A stretch of 64,000 nt of DNA. It comes from Odontocerum albicorne (taxonomy: Eukaryota; Arthropoda; Insecta; Trichoptera; Odontoceridae). Under the pieces are notes generated by a model. That model was not told the DNA's origin, did not search any database, and was given only the letters and a program-made list of their open reading frames with translations. How positions within the stretch are numbered: the stretch's first letter is position 1; the number at the start of each line of letters is the position of its first letter. The DNA is taken from NCBI GenBank assembly GCA_949825065.1, contig OX463856.1, positions 14,879,238 through 14,943,237 on the forward strand, given 5' to 3'. Positions 10,918 through 22,350 of the stretch are shown here, piece by piece. The position numbers were made by a program, and so were the translations under genes.

Positions 10918-11765
10918 GGTCCACGTGTCTGTGACGTCTGCGAGAGGTAGTGCGCATCTGAGATAGGGTTGTTTTCTCACTGAAGATCACATGGTCAACG
11001 TTAAAGAGCAGTTCAAGATTGACGTTGGAGTGGCGAGGGAACGACGACGATTTAAAAAATATGTCAAAAAAATGAAAACCCTTATATTATCTCTTATCCT
11101 CCTGGATATGTAAAGCTATGACATGTGACTAAGGGATTATAAATTCGCGGTTGATAGAAAGTGGTGATTTTTGTAATGTTGCGCCTTCAAATGTAAAACA
11201 ACATTTAACAGGGAGGGAGCGTGGAGTGAGCATTGGAGTTTTCCATATAGACATGTACACATGTAATTGAATGACTGATATGAATGCAGAGCGTGTGATG
11301 AGGAGTTGTTGGACATGATATTGATATGGTCGTTGACATTATGATGCGGCTGGAATTATTTATGTGATAACTTTAATATGTAAATCCAGAGTGTGAATGC
11401 ACCAGCTTATAGTTTTAGTATTGAAGATAAATATATGAAATTTCTGATCAAAGAAGAAGACCACTTCGTCACAGGTCTTGTTTGGTGAAGTGGTTTTTTG
11501 AAGTTTTTTTTGCATTGCTATGTACTTAAAGTCTACCTTTTCATTAAAAATATGTAAATGTTGTATTGTGGATGTAAAAATAGTGGGGAGAAGGGGGGAC
11601 ATACTGAACGGAGGGAGACATTTATACTTGTGTAAAGGTCACATGTTTCGTGTTTCTTCCCCCATCTCTCACGCTCTCCTTGATATGGATTTTAAGGTAA
11701 CTTTTATTGTGATAATTTGCAATCATATTATTTTTCTTTCAAGAATAGGATAAAGTCACTGCTGA
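10918..11765. other. unassigned sequence
   Basis: Small ORFs here have no recognisable motif. Nothing else seen. Confidence 0.5.
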
Positions 11766-12037
11766 TGATGACGACATACGTAGCCTAGTCGTAACATTAT
11801 TGACTTCCATACGCAGGTTTCAGGTTCGATTCTCGATAGTACTAAAAGAAAGGTGCTAGTCTGAAGACTCGCACGCTCCAAGCGGTAGTATTGCCAACAA
11901 GTTGAATGACGAACTGCGAATTCCTACCTACTTCAGAGGTTTAATTAATACCATCGAAGACTCGCTTATTGGGGTCAAAAATTATACCATTTTCCAGCCA
12001 CGCTTTTAGTATGTCCAAAACATTAATTCGGATATAT
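11766..12037 (+). repeat. SINE family B, copy linked to minisatellite
   Basis: Head acatacgtagcctagtcgta, B box tcaggttcgattctcgatag, then gcggtagtattgccaacaag and a diverged tail ending aattcggatatattgaacgg. The tail runs straight into the 10-bp minisatellite. The part from 11870 on recurs at 12646-12820 with the same minisatellite attached. Confidence 0.7.
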
Positions 12038-12354
12038 TGAACGGTACCATACGGTACCATACAGTGACATGCGGTGACATGCGGTGCCATACGGTGCCAT
12101 GCAGTGCCATGCGGTGCCATACGGTGAAATGCGGTGCCATGCGGTGCCATACGGTGCCATACGGTGCCATACGGTGCCATACGGTACCATACGGCACCAT
12201 ACGGTGCCATACGGTATCATACGGGGCCATACGGTGCCATACGGTACCATACGGTACCATACGGTGCCATAAGGTACCATAAGGTACCATACGGTACCAT
12301 ACGGTACCATACGGTGCCATACGGTACCATACGGTACCATATAGTACCATACGC
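12038..12354. repeat. 10-bp minisatellite, about 31 copies
   Basis: Unit ggtaccatac / ggtgccatac (minus strand GTATGGTACC / GTATGGCACC), period exactly 10. Because 10 is not a multiple of 3 and no unit contains a stop in any phase, frames stay open through the array on both strands. They translate to repeats of the PYGTVWHRMV type, which are artefacts and not genes. Confidence 0.95.
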
Positions 12355-12645
12355 AAAAAAAAATCTGCTGATGATAGGTGGTTTTTTACTTATGATACAA
12401 TACCTTTAATGATACAAAGTCTAAATAAATGAGAATTTAGATACATATTGATTACTTACACGTATGGGTCCTTTCAATAGACCAAGGTAGTAGTCTAAAA
12501 AAGAGATACAATGACGATCTGAAGTTCTATTTCCAACTTTGTGGTAATAGTGTGACCAATAGAGATCAGCCGCAGCTCAATATCATCAGCTCAACAACCC
12601 AGGATGTGTCTGCAGAATTATCTGAAACATATCTCACTCAAGAAG
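12355..12645. other. spacer between duplicated SINE-minisatellite units
   Basis: No gene seen. It lies between the two SINE-plus-minisatellite units and may belong to the duplicated or mobilised unit. Confidence 0.4.
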
Positions 12646-12925
12646 ACTCGCACGTGCCAAGCGGTAGTATTGCCAACAAGTTGAATGACGAACTGCGAAT
12701 TCCTACCTACTTCAGATGTTTAATTAATACTACCGAAAACTCGCTTATTGGGGTCAAAAATTATACCATTTTCCAGCCACGCTTTTTAGTATGTCCAAAA
12801 CATTAATTCGGATATATTGAACGGTACCATACGGTGCCATACGGTGCCATACGGTACCATACGGTACCACACGGTACCATGCGGTGCCATACGGTGACAT
12901 GCGGTGCCATACGGTGCCATGCGGT
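12646..12925 (+). repeat. second SINE B segment plus 10-bp minisatellite
   Basis: 12646-12820 repeats 11870-12037 almost base for base (gcggtagtattgccaacaag through aattcggatatattgaac). It is followed by about ten further copies of the 10-bp unit (12821-12925). This is a second copy of the compound unit. Confidence 0.85.
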
Positions 12926-12949
12926 TTAACTTTTTTTAATTTTTCTGAC

Positions 12950-13330
12950 TTTCTTTCTTTTATCAATATTATTCACTTAATCCAACCATATTTTTCTTGG
13001 TCTTCCTATCACACGCCTTCCATTCATATTTGCACTATACATCTGTTTTGTGAGACTTTCTTCATTCATTTCTTCCACATGCCAAAACCATCTCAGCGTG
13101 CTATTCTTCATCATATTCGACACATCAGCCTTAAGTTCACATACATCCCCAATCGCTTCATTCCGTATTCGGTCATGTATTATCACCTCATATATTTTTC
13201 TAAGTGCACAAAGTACGCATTTCTAGTCTCAAAATACATATTTCTAGTCTCAAAGCACACATTTCTAGTCCCAAAGCACGCATTTCTACAGCATTTATTC
13301 GGTTTCTCTTAGTCTTCTTCCAGGTCAACG
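12950..13330 (-). pseudogene. LINE family S C-terminal remnant with in-frame 21-bp repeats
   Basis: On the minus strand the frame from 13186 reads DRIRNEAIGDVCELKADVSN, then TLRWFWHVEEMNEESLTKQ and GRRVIGRPRKIWLD, the best-preserved example of this LINE tail in the window. Just upstream (13218-13290) a 21-bp unit, seven codons around the E-M-R-A-L-R block, is repeated about four times without breaking the frame. RT itself is absent. Confidence 0.75.
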
Positions 13331-13340
13331 TTTCACTTTC

Positions 13341-13388
13341 ATGCAACAAGGTACATGGCCGTGCGGTAACGCACTAAACTTCTTAAAC
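13341..13388 (+). repeat. SINE family C head fragment
   Basis: acatggccgtgcggtaacgc followed by actaaacttc matches the family C head (compare the minus strand of 46000-46130). It is cut off by the mariner fragment that follows. Confidence 0.5.
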
Positions 13389-13745
13389 TAGGATTGTTTT
13401 TTAGATTAAAATCACCACTTTTAAATTGTTTAAACCACCATTGGCATTGTCGAACAGTTAAACATTCTCTAAATATGTCGCAAATGTTTTTAGTTGCAGT
13501 TGTTGCATTATTTTTTCAACAGTATTCGAACAACATGCAATTTCGTATAAATTATTTGTCAGGTACATAACTCTCCATCTTAACCCACGTTAGAAAAAAA
13601 ATTGTTTTCACTAAAATAACGTTCTTCAGATGTCAACTGATGTAACATATATAACACAAAACACGTCTTGTAAGACCAAATACTGAAACACAACTGATGG
13701 TAAAAAATGAGTGCAAAATACGTCATTTTCGTCCGGACAACCTAA
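13389..13745 (-). pseudogene. mariner transposase N-terminus with terminal repeat
   Basis: From ATG at 13578 (minus) the translation shows MESYVPDK, stop, FIRNCMLFEY, and then ATTATKNICDIFRECLTVRQ and CQWWFKQFKSGDFNLKNNPS. This is the first helix-turn-helix region of mariner-family transposases, including the W-W-F and G-D-F-x-L motifs. There are two in-frame stops and everything past the N-terminal domain is missing. Upstream, the 5' terminal repeat ends at 13745 as ttaggttgtccggacgaaaa (minus strand), a typical mariner terminus beside a TA. Confidence 0.8.
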
Positions 13746-13956
13746 TATTTACCATAGATCCGCTGACTGGCTCACTTAGAATTCCTGTTTCAAGTCAATC
13801 AGCTTAGCAAAAATGAAAAAAAACGCAGTAATATCACTATCCATTGTTCTTTCCTGAAAATAAATAAGGAGTGAAATTTTATCGACGCGATTTTCTCATT
13901 TAAGCACTTGTTTATTGCACGATATAAAATGATGATACCAATTCCCATCCCAGGCC

Positions 13957-13991
13957 ATGCAAAATACGTCATTTTCATCGGGACAACCTAA
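13957..13991 (-). repeat. second mariner terminal repeat, same orientation
   Basis: aaaatacgtcattttcatcg followed by ggacaacctaa nearly repeats 13711-13745, 246 bp away and in the same direction, again next to TA. It marks the end of a second related mariner copy or a duplicated terminus. Confidence 0.7.
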
Positions 13992-15999
13992 TATATTATC
14001 CTTTTAACTCTTCTAAGAAAATACTATTCAAATATCCGAATTCCTCAATTTCCTTCATTATTTCATTATTCACTTATAGTTCGCATTTTCCTTTCACACT
14101 TTTCTATCACCATTACTTTTATTGTAGCAGTTGTCCCTTTTGTCGTAGCAGTAACAATTTGTTGTAGCTTCATTTAATAAGGGAGTCATGCGGTTTCATT
14201 ACCTAGCTTAAACTTCGGTGCGTATGAGATCTCACTCTCAATACAACTCACGAAACATGGAAATACATTTTATGGTCTAGATTTCTTTTTTAGCAATCTG
14301 AACTATGTATTCAGGGCGCAGTCGAAATTCTATAGGCTCAGGTAACAATTTTTAATATCAAGTTTTACTCCCTTACGAGTGGGCGATTATTTCTGAGCCA
14401 TAACTTTGTTAAACCGTGAAAGTATTTGTCGCAAGTATTTATTTTCTGTAAATATTTATCAAGAACTTTTTCTTCGGGGGAGTTCTTCAAACTATTCGAC
14501 ATTAAAACAAAAAAAAATGGGGCGTGATATATACAAAGTTTAATAAATTATTTTTTTTATATATTTTTGAAAATGTTGAAATTTTAACAAAAAATGTAGC
14601 ATTTTAATATCAAGAATTTAAAAATAATATTAATACAAACCTTAAAACTGTTCTTGAAGTAAAGTACAAACCTTTATTCCGTCCTTGATATAAAATACAA
14701 ACCTATAGCCCATCCTCGATACGACATTCTCTACTATAAATAAACTAACCAAAAAATAGCAGATTAAACAAATTGTATTTTTTTCCGCTTTCTCTCTCTC
14801 TGTTCCAGTTTTAAACCACTTTCAATCTGTACCCCTTACCCTTCTCTTGTACATCAATTTCGCTTTGTCATTTTCGGGTTTTGCACACTCAATCGACAGG
14901 GGAGCCAACCCGCGGCCCGCGATCCGCGGCCTGCGACCCCCGCGTCCTGTAGCCCTGTTTCCCCTTCCATATTCCGCTCCGATAAATAAATTTAAAACAA
15001 GTGAATATCACGAGTACTTTAATTCAACTTTCCCTTTTTTCAGGAGACAAAAATTGCTGTATAAATAATGTAGAACACATTCGCTTCCGTAACTTTTGTG
15101 TTATGGGGGTTTACATTTCAAAGGCTTACGCACCAAGGGGTAAAATGAATTTTGATATTTTTTTTAAAGATTTGAAAAAATCCACTTTATTTCACAAGAC
15201 GGTAAATTTCTTTAATCGACAACGAGACTCTTTTGCATATCATACCACTTATTTTACATATCTTCATTTGCGGTATAACTGTGAAATAAACTTCCAAGAT
15301 TTAGCAAATATGCATCATCCTTAATCACGTTCAAGAAAGAAAATCAAAAAATTAATTAATTACTCAAAGTATCCTATCATCCAAATTTATAATTTTTACC
15401 ATTTCTTTATAAGGCTGGTAGCGCAACAAGAACTGCAATTTTTCAGCTGTCAAACGTATAATTTTTATAATGGATATACGTCATCTATATGATGTTCTTC
15501 ACCATTTTTATAATACATTTTAATAACTTCTAAGCGTTCTGCAATCGTGTACCGCTGCATGATTAATTGATAGGTTATGTTGATGACGTATGCCCATTAC
15601 AAATATTATACGGTTGACAGTTGAAAAATGGCGACAAATTTAAAAGTGCAGTTCTTGTTGCCCTCCCCCCCCTATATTACGTTTAAACGAATTCCTTTCC
15701 TCTAGTCTCACAATTATTTTAAGAGATTTTTTTCCTCGAATTGAATCAATATACTTTTTTGTAATATAATATGTGATGGATTGAAAATACTTTAAAAAGT
15801 TCTGCAGTATAAGCCTGCCAGATATGTTATGTATAACTGTGTACAAATAAATAATATACAAGTTTAACTATTATGCATAATTTTTCATAATCATGTGTTT
15901 CATTGATTGAATTGAAAATAATAAAAAGCATATTGAGTTATGGTATGTTGAAATGATGGGTTTTAATACTTGTTTTGTATTTTTTAGCCAAACATATTA
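13992..15999. other. unassigned, with a degenerate 41-bp repeat and a GC-rich patch
   Basis: Near 14634-14730 a roughly 41-bp phrase (tacaaacctttattccgtcc) is repeated about three times with divergence. Bases 14898-14945 are strikingly GC-rich (cccgcggcccgcgatccgcg) and resemble the termini of some hAT transposons. No gene is supported; ORFs at 14847-15324 lack recognisable motifs. Confidence 0.45.
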
Positions 16000-16215
16000 A
16001 CAACGCAAGACTGAGTGGCAGTCATAATGGAGGATGATCGAAAAAAGTATGGTTGGACCAAATGAATGATGAAATAATAATATATGTGTATAAAGGCTAA
16101 GAGAAACAGAAGGTGAGAAGATGTGAAGAAGGCAAAGTACGAAATATGTCATAATAGGAGAGTTTGGCGTTCTGTCCTCCCTGGCTACCTCAGCAGGAGA
16201 ATAACGTGATAGTGT
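16000..16215 (+). mobile_element. LINE family S, 3' fragment
   Basis: Contains ggttggaccaaatgaatgat (the W-L-D-Q-M-N-D segment) and the 3' end cctcagcaggagaataacgtga, a landmark shared with 21135-21430, 30385-30775 and 46200-46685. It is heavily 5'-truncated. Confidence 0.6.
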
Positions 16216-17458
16216 ATATGTTTGTACACATAATAATAATATTTTTTTTGCATAGTAATTATCTTAAATTGTTATTGTAGCTCTGTATTTTTGTATCTTA
16301 GACTGATTTGTTGTATTTCGTATATGAAATTATGACCTATGTTTGCATTCCTTCATTCTGCACCATGGCTGGAAAGATGTTAAGAATGTTTATAATTAAA
16401 AATATAAATAAACAATTTACATTGTTATTAACTGATTTAGTGTTTATATTGTATAGCTCCAATATTAAACATAATAATTTAACTATGAAATATGAAAAAA
16501 TCTACAGAATAAATATTATTTAAAGTGAAAGACTTGTTTCGAATTACGAAACTATTATTAAACAGTTTGTTTGAAAATAACTACTCGACGAATGTTTTGA
16601 TGAATTTTCGTATAAAGGAGCTTTTTTTCGAAAGCTTTAATATTATTTTATCATCTCCATGACTTGAACGCACGTCTTTCATCATGGTTACTGATTGTCA
16701 TCAAATTTATTAAAAAAAGAAAAAGAGGGCTGTTTTTAGGTTTAGTTTTAATTTCAGACCTCATTGATACACGTGTATATTTTTAGTAGGTCAAAAATTC
16801 CTACATGACGATAAAGCCAAGTTGTGCGGTATACAATAAAAGTGAAATACAATAACTGCAATTAAATACTTTGCTTATTTAAAAAAAACGATTTTTAGGA
16901 ATTTGAATAACAATTACGAAAAACCTTGTTTCATTACCTCCAATTGAACTGTTTTTTTTGTTGGAAATTTAATATTGTTTAAAAGCGTACGTAAAAAGCT
17001 AATAAATTTTCTTTGAATCTACCTGTTAACCTTTGAAAGAGTTTTGAATCTTAAGACTTTAAAGTGAAAGTGACTAGATGCAAGGGGAACGCACGAAGAT
17101 GAAATTTCTTGAATGAAAGTAGCATTGAATGTGATTGTGGGGGTATAGAGGACTTATAACACGTGCTAGTTAGTCCGGCCATCGGGATCACATGCTCTGT
17201 CTGGGAAGGACCTGATTGTTGCGAATGAATGGCAATCTGTTGCCTCCTACTAGAAACATGTAACATAATTGATGGTCCAGGCACGGAAATTAATGATTTT
17301 CAATAGTAAAGATCTTCTATGTCGCGTATGCAATACTGAACGTAGTGGTCCTCTGTTAGGTGTGGAACTTGGTGTACCATTTTTCGCTATCTTTTCTAGT
17401 CCTGGGCTATGAATAAATGCAAAGTTTAAAGAGGATGTGTTATTACATTTGTTTGGTT
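16216..17458. other. mostly unassigned; possible SINE A tail
   Basis: 16800-16860 ends gtatacaataaaagtgaaat, similar to the family A tail. The remainder, including a somewhat GC-richer part at 17040-17450, is not recognised. Confidence 0.4.
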
Positions 17459-17800
17459 TGTAGCGACCGTACGTGCGGTCACTGAACCCACTGGGGCGAC
17501 CTTTGGCCGCTCGGTCATTGAACTCGCTCTGCAAGGAATGCGAGACGGCGCTGGGCGTAGGTCGCCGCGCGGTCATTTAACTCACTAGTAGCGAACAGCG
17601 AGAGTGAGATGCCGACATATCTCTTGCCTCTCCTACAGAACGTAGTATGAAATGTATATGGAACACGTGACAATAGCCTTGTGTCCGGCGAAGCGAGACG
17701 GCGACATCTTCTGCGCCGTTCTATACATTATAAATACATACGCTCTCAATAAACTCTCTCTCTTTGCTTATCTTGATCTCGACGACTTTTATTCTAAGAA
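17459..17800 (+). mobile_element. solo LTR-like sequence, family L copy 1
   Basis: Starts TGTAGCGACCGTACGTGCGG. It contains a GC-rich body, a TATA-like tataaatacata near 17730 and an AATAAA about 20 bp further on, the order expected of an LTR promoter and polyadenylation signal. An inverted copy lies at 60677-61022. No internal retroelement region adjoins it, so a solo LTR is the simplest reading. The 3' boundary is uncertain. Confidence 0.6.
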
Positions 17801-18500
17801 CCTCATCCTTCTATGCGAAACGCAAGTCCCTAAATGTTCATTCATCTGGATGAGGATCTTACTCTTGCACGCTTTTTTTCAACTGTCACCGTGATCATCA
17901 GCTTCTTAAGACTTTTATTGTTCTTTTTGGCAATATTCCCAAAATATGTAAGGATGTATGTTATTCCAAGTCTTCCAGTAATAACTTATTCTTGGATGAA
18001 AGAAATGCTGATGAGTCTAGAGTTAAGTAAAGAAATATTTCGATGATTTTTAAATTTATATTTAAACTCATAGTTTTCGTTCTTGTAAACATCTCTTACC
18101 TTCAAACCATTGCAAATGAATATAAATATACCGTAAATTTTTCAATCTTTCTTAACGGGGTTTTAAAATATTCAATGTAACGCCTTTTGCCTTAATAATT
18201 CATAAGCGGTGCAGCAATAGTTTGTAAAAGCTCAGAAGTAACAATAGTTTCTCGGAAAAATGAAGTTCGTGGGCTGAAATCTTGCTGGCGGAAATCTTTT
18301 CTTTTCGAGGCGAGGCATTTGATATAATAATTTTCTGTCATAACAAATATTTTACTTAAAGCAAGAGTACGTTTTAAATATACATATCTAGATTGCAGAT
18401 ATTGGATAATTTACTTTATTTTTTTATTACTTTCTATGCTATCTTTCAACATATACGAACTGATGGTTTAGAGGTATTCAAGGGCTTAGCCGGGAGACAA
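17801..18500. other. unassigned sequence
   Basis: The small ORF at 17834-18046 is hydrophobic but has no recognisable family. Nothing else seen. Confidence 0.45.
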
Positions 18501-18725
18501 TAAATAATAAATAAATAAATATTAGGTTTATTGACAGCAACATAGTATGTACAAGATCACACCTGAATAACACTTCTAAAACACATAAATTGCAGACAAT
18601 ACATCAAACACAGAAGCTGTCAAAAGGTCTGGGCTCATCTAATAGCATCCCCTCGGCCAAAATACACCCCACCAATATAGGGCGAACCCAGCCACGAGGA
18701 CACCAGATGTTTTTCAGCCCACACC
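18501..18725. repeat. dispersed repeat family D, copy 3
   Basis: Shares agaagctgtcaaaaggtctg, agggcgaacccagccacgag and accagatgtttttcagccca with the two copies at 9979-10530. An ataaataaataaat run at its left edge may be the reversed 3' tail. Confidence 0.65.
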
Positions 18726-19702
18726 CTTAAACACGTAGAAACAGGAATATATACAAAAAAATAAACACAGAAAATAAATATAGTAGATGACAAAAAAGAA
18801 AAAAAAATGACAACATGGTTTTCAACCCCATTAATGGAGCCTTCGGGTTGAAACTACTGAAATAAGTACGGAATTCGTTGTTTGTCATCACTTGTGTTGA
18901 AAATACTCCCTTGTACGTGCAGAGATCATAGCACATGCACAAGTATACTGCGTGTTAGTATTGTTTCAAGATGATGTCTTTTCTCAGTTAAGGAAATTGT
19001 TATTTTTTTCCGGAATCGGAATTCAAGCCAAAACCTCCGATTGGAAGTCAAGCATCTTAGAGATTAGGCCAAGGATATATATTTTAATGGATAGTGAATT
19101 ACTTCTGGAACAAAGTTGCCAGAAAGGCTGGAATTTCTACATTCTTATTGGCAGACGTGTATATCGAACATAACTCTTTCAGATCACTCCCAAGACTTGG
19201 AAACTCGTTAAAAATTCTAATGCCGAACTGCGTGAATTTTCCTTTCCAAAAAACACCTCACGCTGTTTGAATATATTCCCCTATGGTCCTAGACCCAGCA
19301 CATTTCTAATTCACTGAGATAAATTTACCAACTTTCCCTTTGCATATGCAGCGAGGTGCAAGTAACTTACCACACTTTGTACGACTGCCAAACGTAAGTT
19401 CGATCGCGTTGACTGTTGATTTATTTTGCCTCCCATAACATATTAGGTGGTGGTGGAATTAAACTAATAACTGCCAAATGAATTTCATCGTTGTTGTTGA
19501 ATTTCGTAGTTGAGAATTCTTACGTCATTTTAAAGTCAATCGTGAGCTTCTCGTCTACGTCGATAATATGATCTTCTGTGAGAGAACAGGTCTATCCTAG
19601 ACGTGCACTCCTTCCCGCAGACGTCACAGATATGTGGATCCTGCTGACGCCATTTTAAACAATAAAAACATGCAAGCAATCTCATTATGTATATGTTCAA
19701 TT
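18726..19702. other. mostly unassigned; SINE head and possible LINE remnant
   Basis: 19018-19080 (minus) resembles a family B head (aacctccgattggaagtcaa). The minus strand of 19180-19400 reads in parts like a LINE C-terminus, but with too many breaks to call. Confidence 0.35.
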
Positions 19703-19925
19703 GAATGACGACCTCTGTAACCTAGTTGATAAGACATCTGCCCTCTGATCGGGGGATTACACGTTCGATTTCCGTTGGAACCCAGATTTTTTAAATAGAT
19801 TATAGTCTTGTTTTCCTTTAAGGCCTCTTTAACATCGTTTTGGTTTATTACAAAAGATTGCCACAAGGTAATTCACAGGCCAGGTTGTATTGTATACAAC
19901 GAAAGTGTAATATAATACGAGTACA
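19703..19925 (+). repeat. tRNA-derived SINE, family A, well preserved
   Basis: Full-length: A box region ctgtaacctagttgataaga, B box acgttcgatttccgttggaa, body cttgttttcctttaaggcct, then gattgccacaaggtaattca and tail gtatacaacgaaagtgtaat. RNA polymerase III box spacing is tRNA-like, but the sequence downstream of the head is not tRNA. Confidence 0.8.
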
Positions 19926-20766
19926 ATAACAGTTCAAAAAATATCAAAGTTAGCAGAGTGTGGTAATTCCAAAACCATTGCTGTGTTTTTTATTAAATTT
20001 TTTTAACCTAGCTAGTCCAAATGACCATTATTTGTGAGAGACTAAAAATAAAATAAAGAACTAAAAATCAGTTTTTAGATTTCATTTAATATTACTGTTG
20101 GGCTGTTTGAACTCCAGGCGTTAAGTTGCTTTATGAGTATATTTACGTCGACCCTCCATCCATCCATCCAAGTCCACCGTCGCTACTATTTTTTTCATAC
20201 CAGATGTATCGCCACTGGAAGATGAGTTATTTTGAGTGGTTCCTTCTTTATTACCAAAATAGCGTTAGTTCACAATAAACAAGGAAGATCAATATCTTCT
20301 AGTTAAGATCATGTTAGATGAGAACTTATTTTGCCCCCTATAACAGCATGGAGTGGTTGTGGGATCAAACTGAAGCTCTCCACTTTTCATGATCTTGAAA
20401 AACATGTACGTACTTCCTGGAGCACTAGGGAACTGTTGTTACGTTAAGTTATTTATAATGAAGGATTGTTTAGCTTGAATGAGATTTATTTCAGACTCAA
20501 TTCGGTTATAACAAAAAAAAAAACAGTGACAGGAAACATTATGGCTGCCGTGGCGACTAGTGGTGTGACGAGTTACTAGTGATGTGACAGGTAATACTGC
20601 TTCTCTTTAGACAAGTAAATGAAATAAAACGCACGTATATGATGGCCTATCCGAAAACACTAGGTGCAAGTTATTTGTTAATAATTTTAGGCAAAAGTGA
20701 GTTAAAACACTTTGTGCAGTATCCAAAGCTTTAGACATAACATGAAAATAGGGCTATACAGTACAT
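19926..20766. other. unassigned; short dispersed pair
   Basis: 20321-20380 (ttattttgccccctataaca followed by gtggttgtgggatcaaactg) resembles 19421-19470, an uncharacterised repeat. No gene seen. Confidence 0.4.
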
Positions 20767-21023
20767 TGTGGAGATCGGAAGTGAGTTCGCATACTCAGGA
20801 AGCGAAGGCGTGTGGCGTGACGGTCGCCGGAAGCTGTTAGCGCTGCCCCATCCGCGCTCTGCATCGTGGGCCGAGAGCAAATGGTATATATGTATACTTG
20901 GGCTCCGAGCATAACAGTACTAAAGGACCGAATCCCTCATCCTTGACCTAATACAGAAAATGAAAAAGAAATATATAAATATGTTTTTATTGTGAAATAG
21001 TCTTGTTTAAATAATAAAATTAC
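20767..21023 (+). mobile_element. possible solo LTR, second family
   Basis: Begins tgtggagatcggaagtgagt, has a CpG-rich body, a TATA-like gtatatatgtatac and later aataataaaattacg. It is followed by tggtgaggataccgg, which has the TGG start of a primer binding site. A roughly 28-bp unit (ggaaggaagtaacttgattc) is duplicated at 21040-21095. No second copy is in the window to fix the boundaries. Confidence 0.35.
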
Positions 21024-21134
21024 GTGGTGAGGATACCGGAAGGAAGTAACTTGATTCTCTATATGCCGGAAGGAAGTAACTTGATTTCTCTATATACTTC
21101 GTGGCTTTCTCGGATGGGGGTCAAAGGTTTAAGG

Positions 21135-21430
21135 CTGGTGTTTTGAGTAAGATGAAAAAGAGCACTATGACAGGGTTTGGGTATGTATAACGAATGAGTG
21201 AAGAAAAACTTACAAAATAAATGTATCGCGCAAATGTGTGTTGTGGTAGGCGTCGTAATTGAAGATCAAGAAAAGTATAGTTTGATCAAGTGAATTATAT
21301 TTTTAAGGAAGAAATTGTATGATACGGTGTATGGATGTAGAGGAGGCAAAATATGTGTGTCGTGATAGAAAAGTTTTGCACGTTCTCGTTTCTGCCTATT
21401 CCGACTGGGAAATTGCGTGATATAATGTAT
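21135..21430 (+). mobile_element. LINE family S, 3' fragment
   Basis: Contains agtaagatgaaaaagagcac (S-K-M-K-K-S-T), gggtatgtataacgaatgag and gtttgatcaagtgaattata, the family S order, and ends with the tgcctattccgactgggaaa landmark. No open frame. Confidence 0.65.
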
Positions 21431-21546
21431 GCATACAGTTGAAGAAAAAATAACGCTGTTTTCAATGGGTTACACTTGTCTCACTTTATTTAAGATAAAT
21501 CAAAGGGTTGTTATTTTTATTAATAAATAAATGGATTTGATATAAC

Positions 21547-22337
21547 CTGGGATACAAGATGGGCGACAATATGCTAAACATCATATGCTATGCTGACGAT
21601 GCCACCATCATAGCCGAATCCGAGGAAGACCTGCAACAAATGCTACATCGATTCCACACTGCTTCCAAAAAATACAACATGTCTATCTCCATCAGCAAGA
21701 TTAAATGCATGACTCTAGCCAGAGAGCAAGTTGGATGCAGGGTGGCGATCGACGACACACAGATTGAACAAGTAACAAAATTTAAATACTTGGGTGCTAG
21801 CATAATGTGCAATAATGACCTCTATGGCGAAGTGCTTGAACAATCACAAAAGGCCGCAGCTATTTCCGGATGTTTAAAGAACACTATCTGGAAAAACAAG
21901 CATATAAACATCCAAAGCCAGGTGAGGATATACAAGACCTGTGTCCGCCCCATAATGACATACAGCATAGAGTCCAGAACCGACACCGTCAGAACCAAAA
22001 ATCTCCTTCAAACCAGCGAAATGAAGATACTCAGGAGTATCGCTGGCCAAACCCTTCGTGATAGAGTACGAAACACAGAAATCCGAAGGACGTGCGAAGT
22101 TGAAGATATTGTCAGATGGGGATGACAGAGAAGAAGGTTCTGGAACGAACACGTATCCAGAATGGCGGAAATAAAGAGCCGTAAGAATGGCCAGGGACAG
22201 TATCCCCCAAGCAAGCAGACCTCCAGGACGACCTCCCAAAAGATGGAAAGACAGCTGGCAGTTGACGTCGCAAGAGGAAAACAATGATGCAGGACCATAA
22301 CAGGCCAACATGCCTAAAATAAGATGAAGAAGAAGAA
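21547..22337 (+). pseudogene. 5'-truncated LINE insertion with RT YADD motif
   Basis: Flanked by perfect 13-bp direct repeats gatttgatataac (21534-21546 and 22338-22350), a target-site duplication from LINE integration. The frame from 21559 carries the RT palm motif (ICYADDATIIAESEEDLQQM; YADD at residues 11-14), then FKYLGASIMCNNDL and a C-terminal EMKILRSIAGQTLRDRVRN block. A TGA at 22123-22125 interrupts the frame, which continues FWNEHVSRMAEIKS. A later frameshift leads to GRPPKRWKDSW. It ends in a GAA-rich tail. The endonuclease and most of RT were never inserted. Confidence 0.9.
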
Positions 22338-22350
22338 GATTTGATATAAC

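Noticed and set aside
11941..12409. Six overlapping ORFs encoding PYGTVWHRM-type repeats
   Set aside because: They are the readings of a 10-bp minisatellite without stop codons; the period is not a multiple of three and no start or context supports translation.
17250..17576. 108-codon minus-strand ORF
   Set aside because: About one third of it is LTR sequence that also gives an ORF in the inverted copy at 60698-61057; the rest has no recognisable domain.
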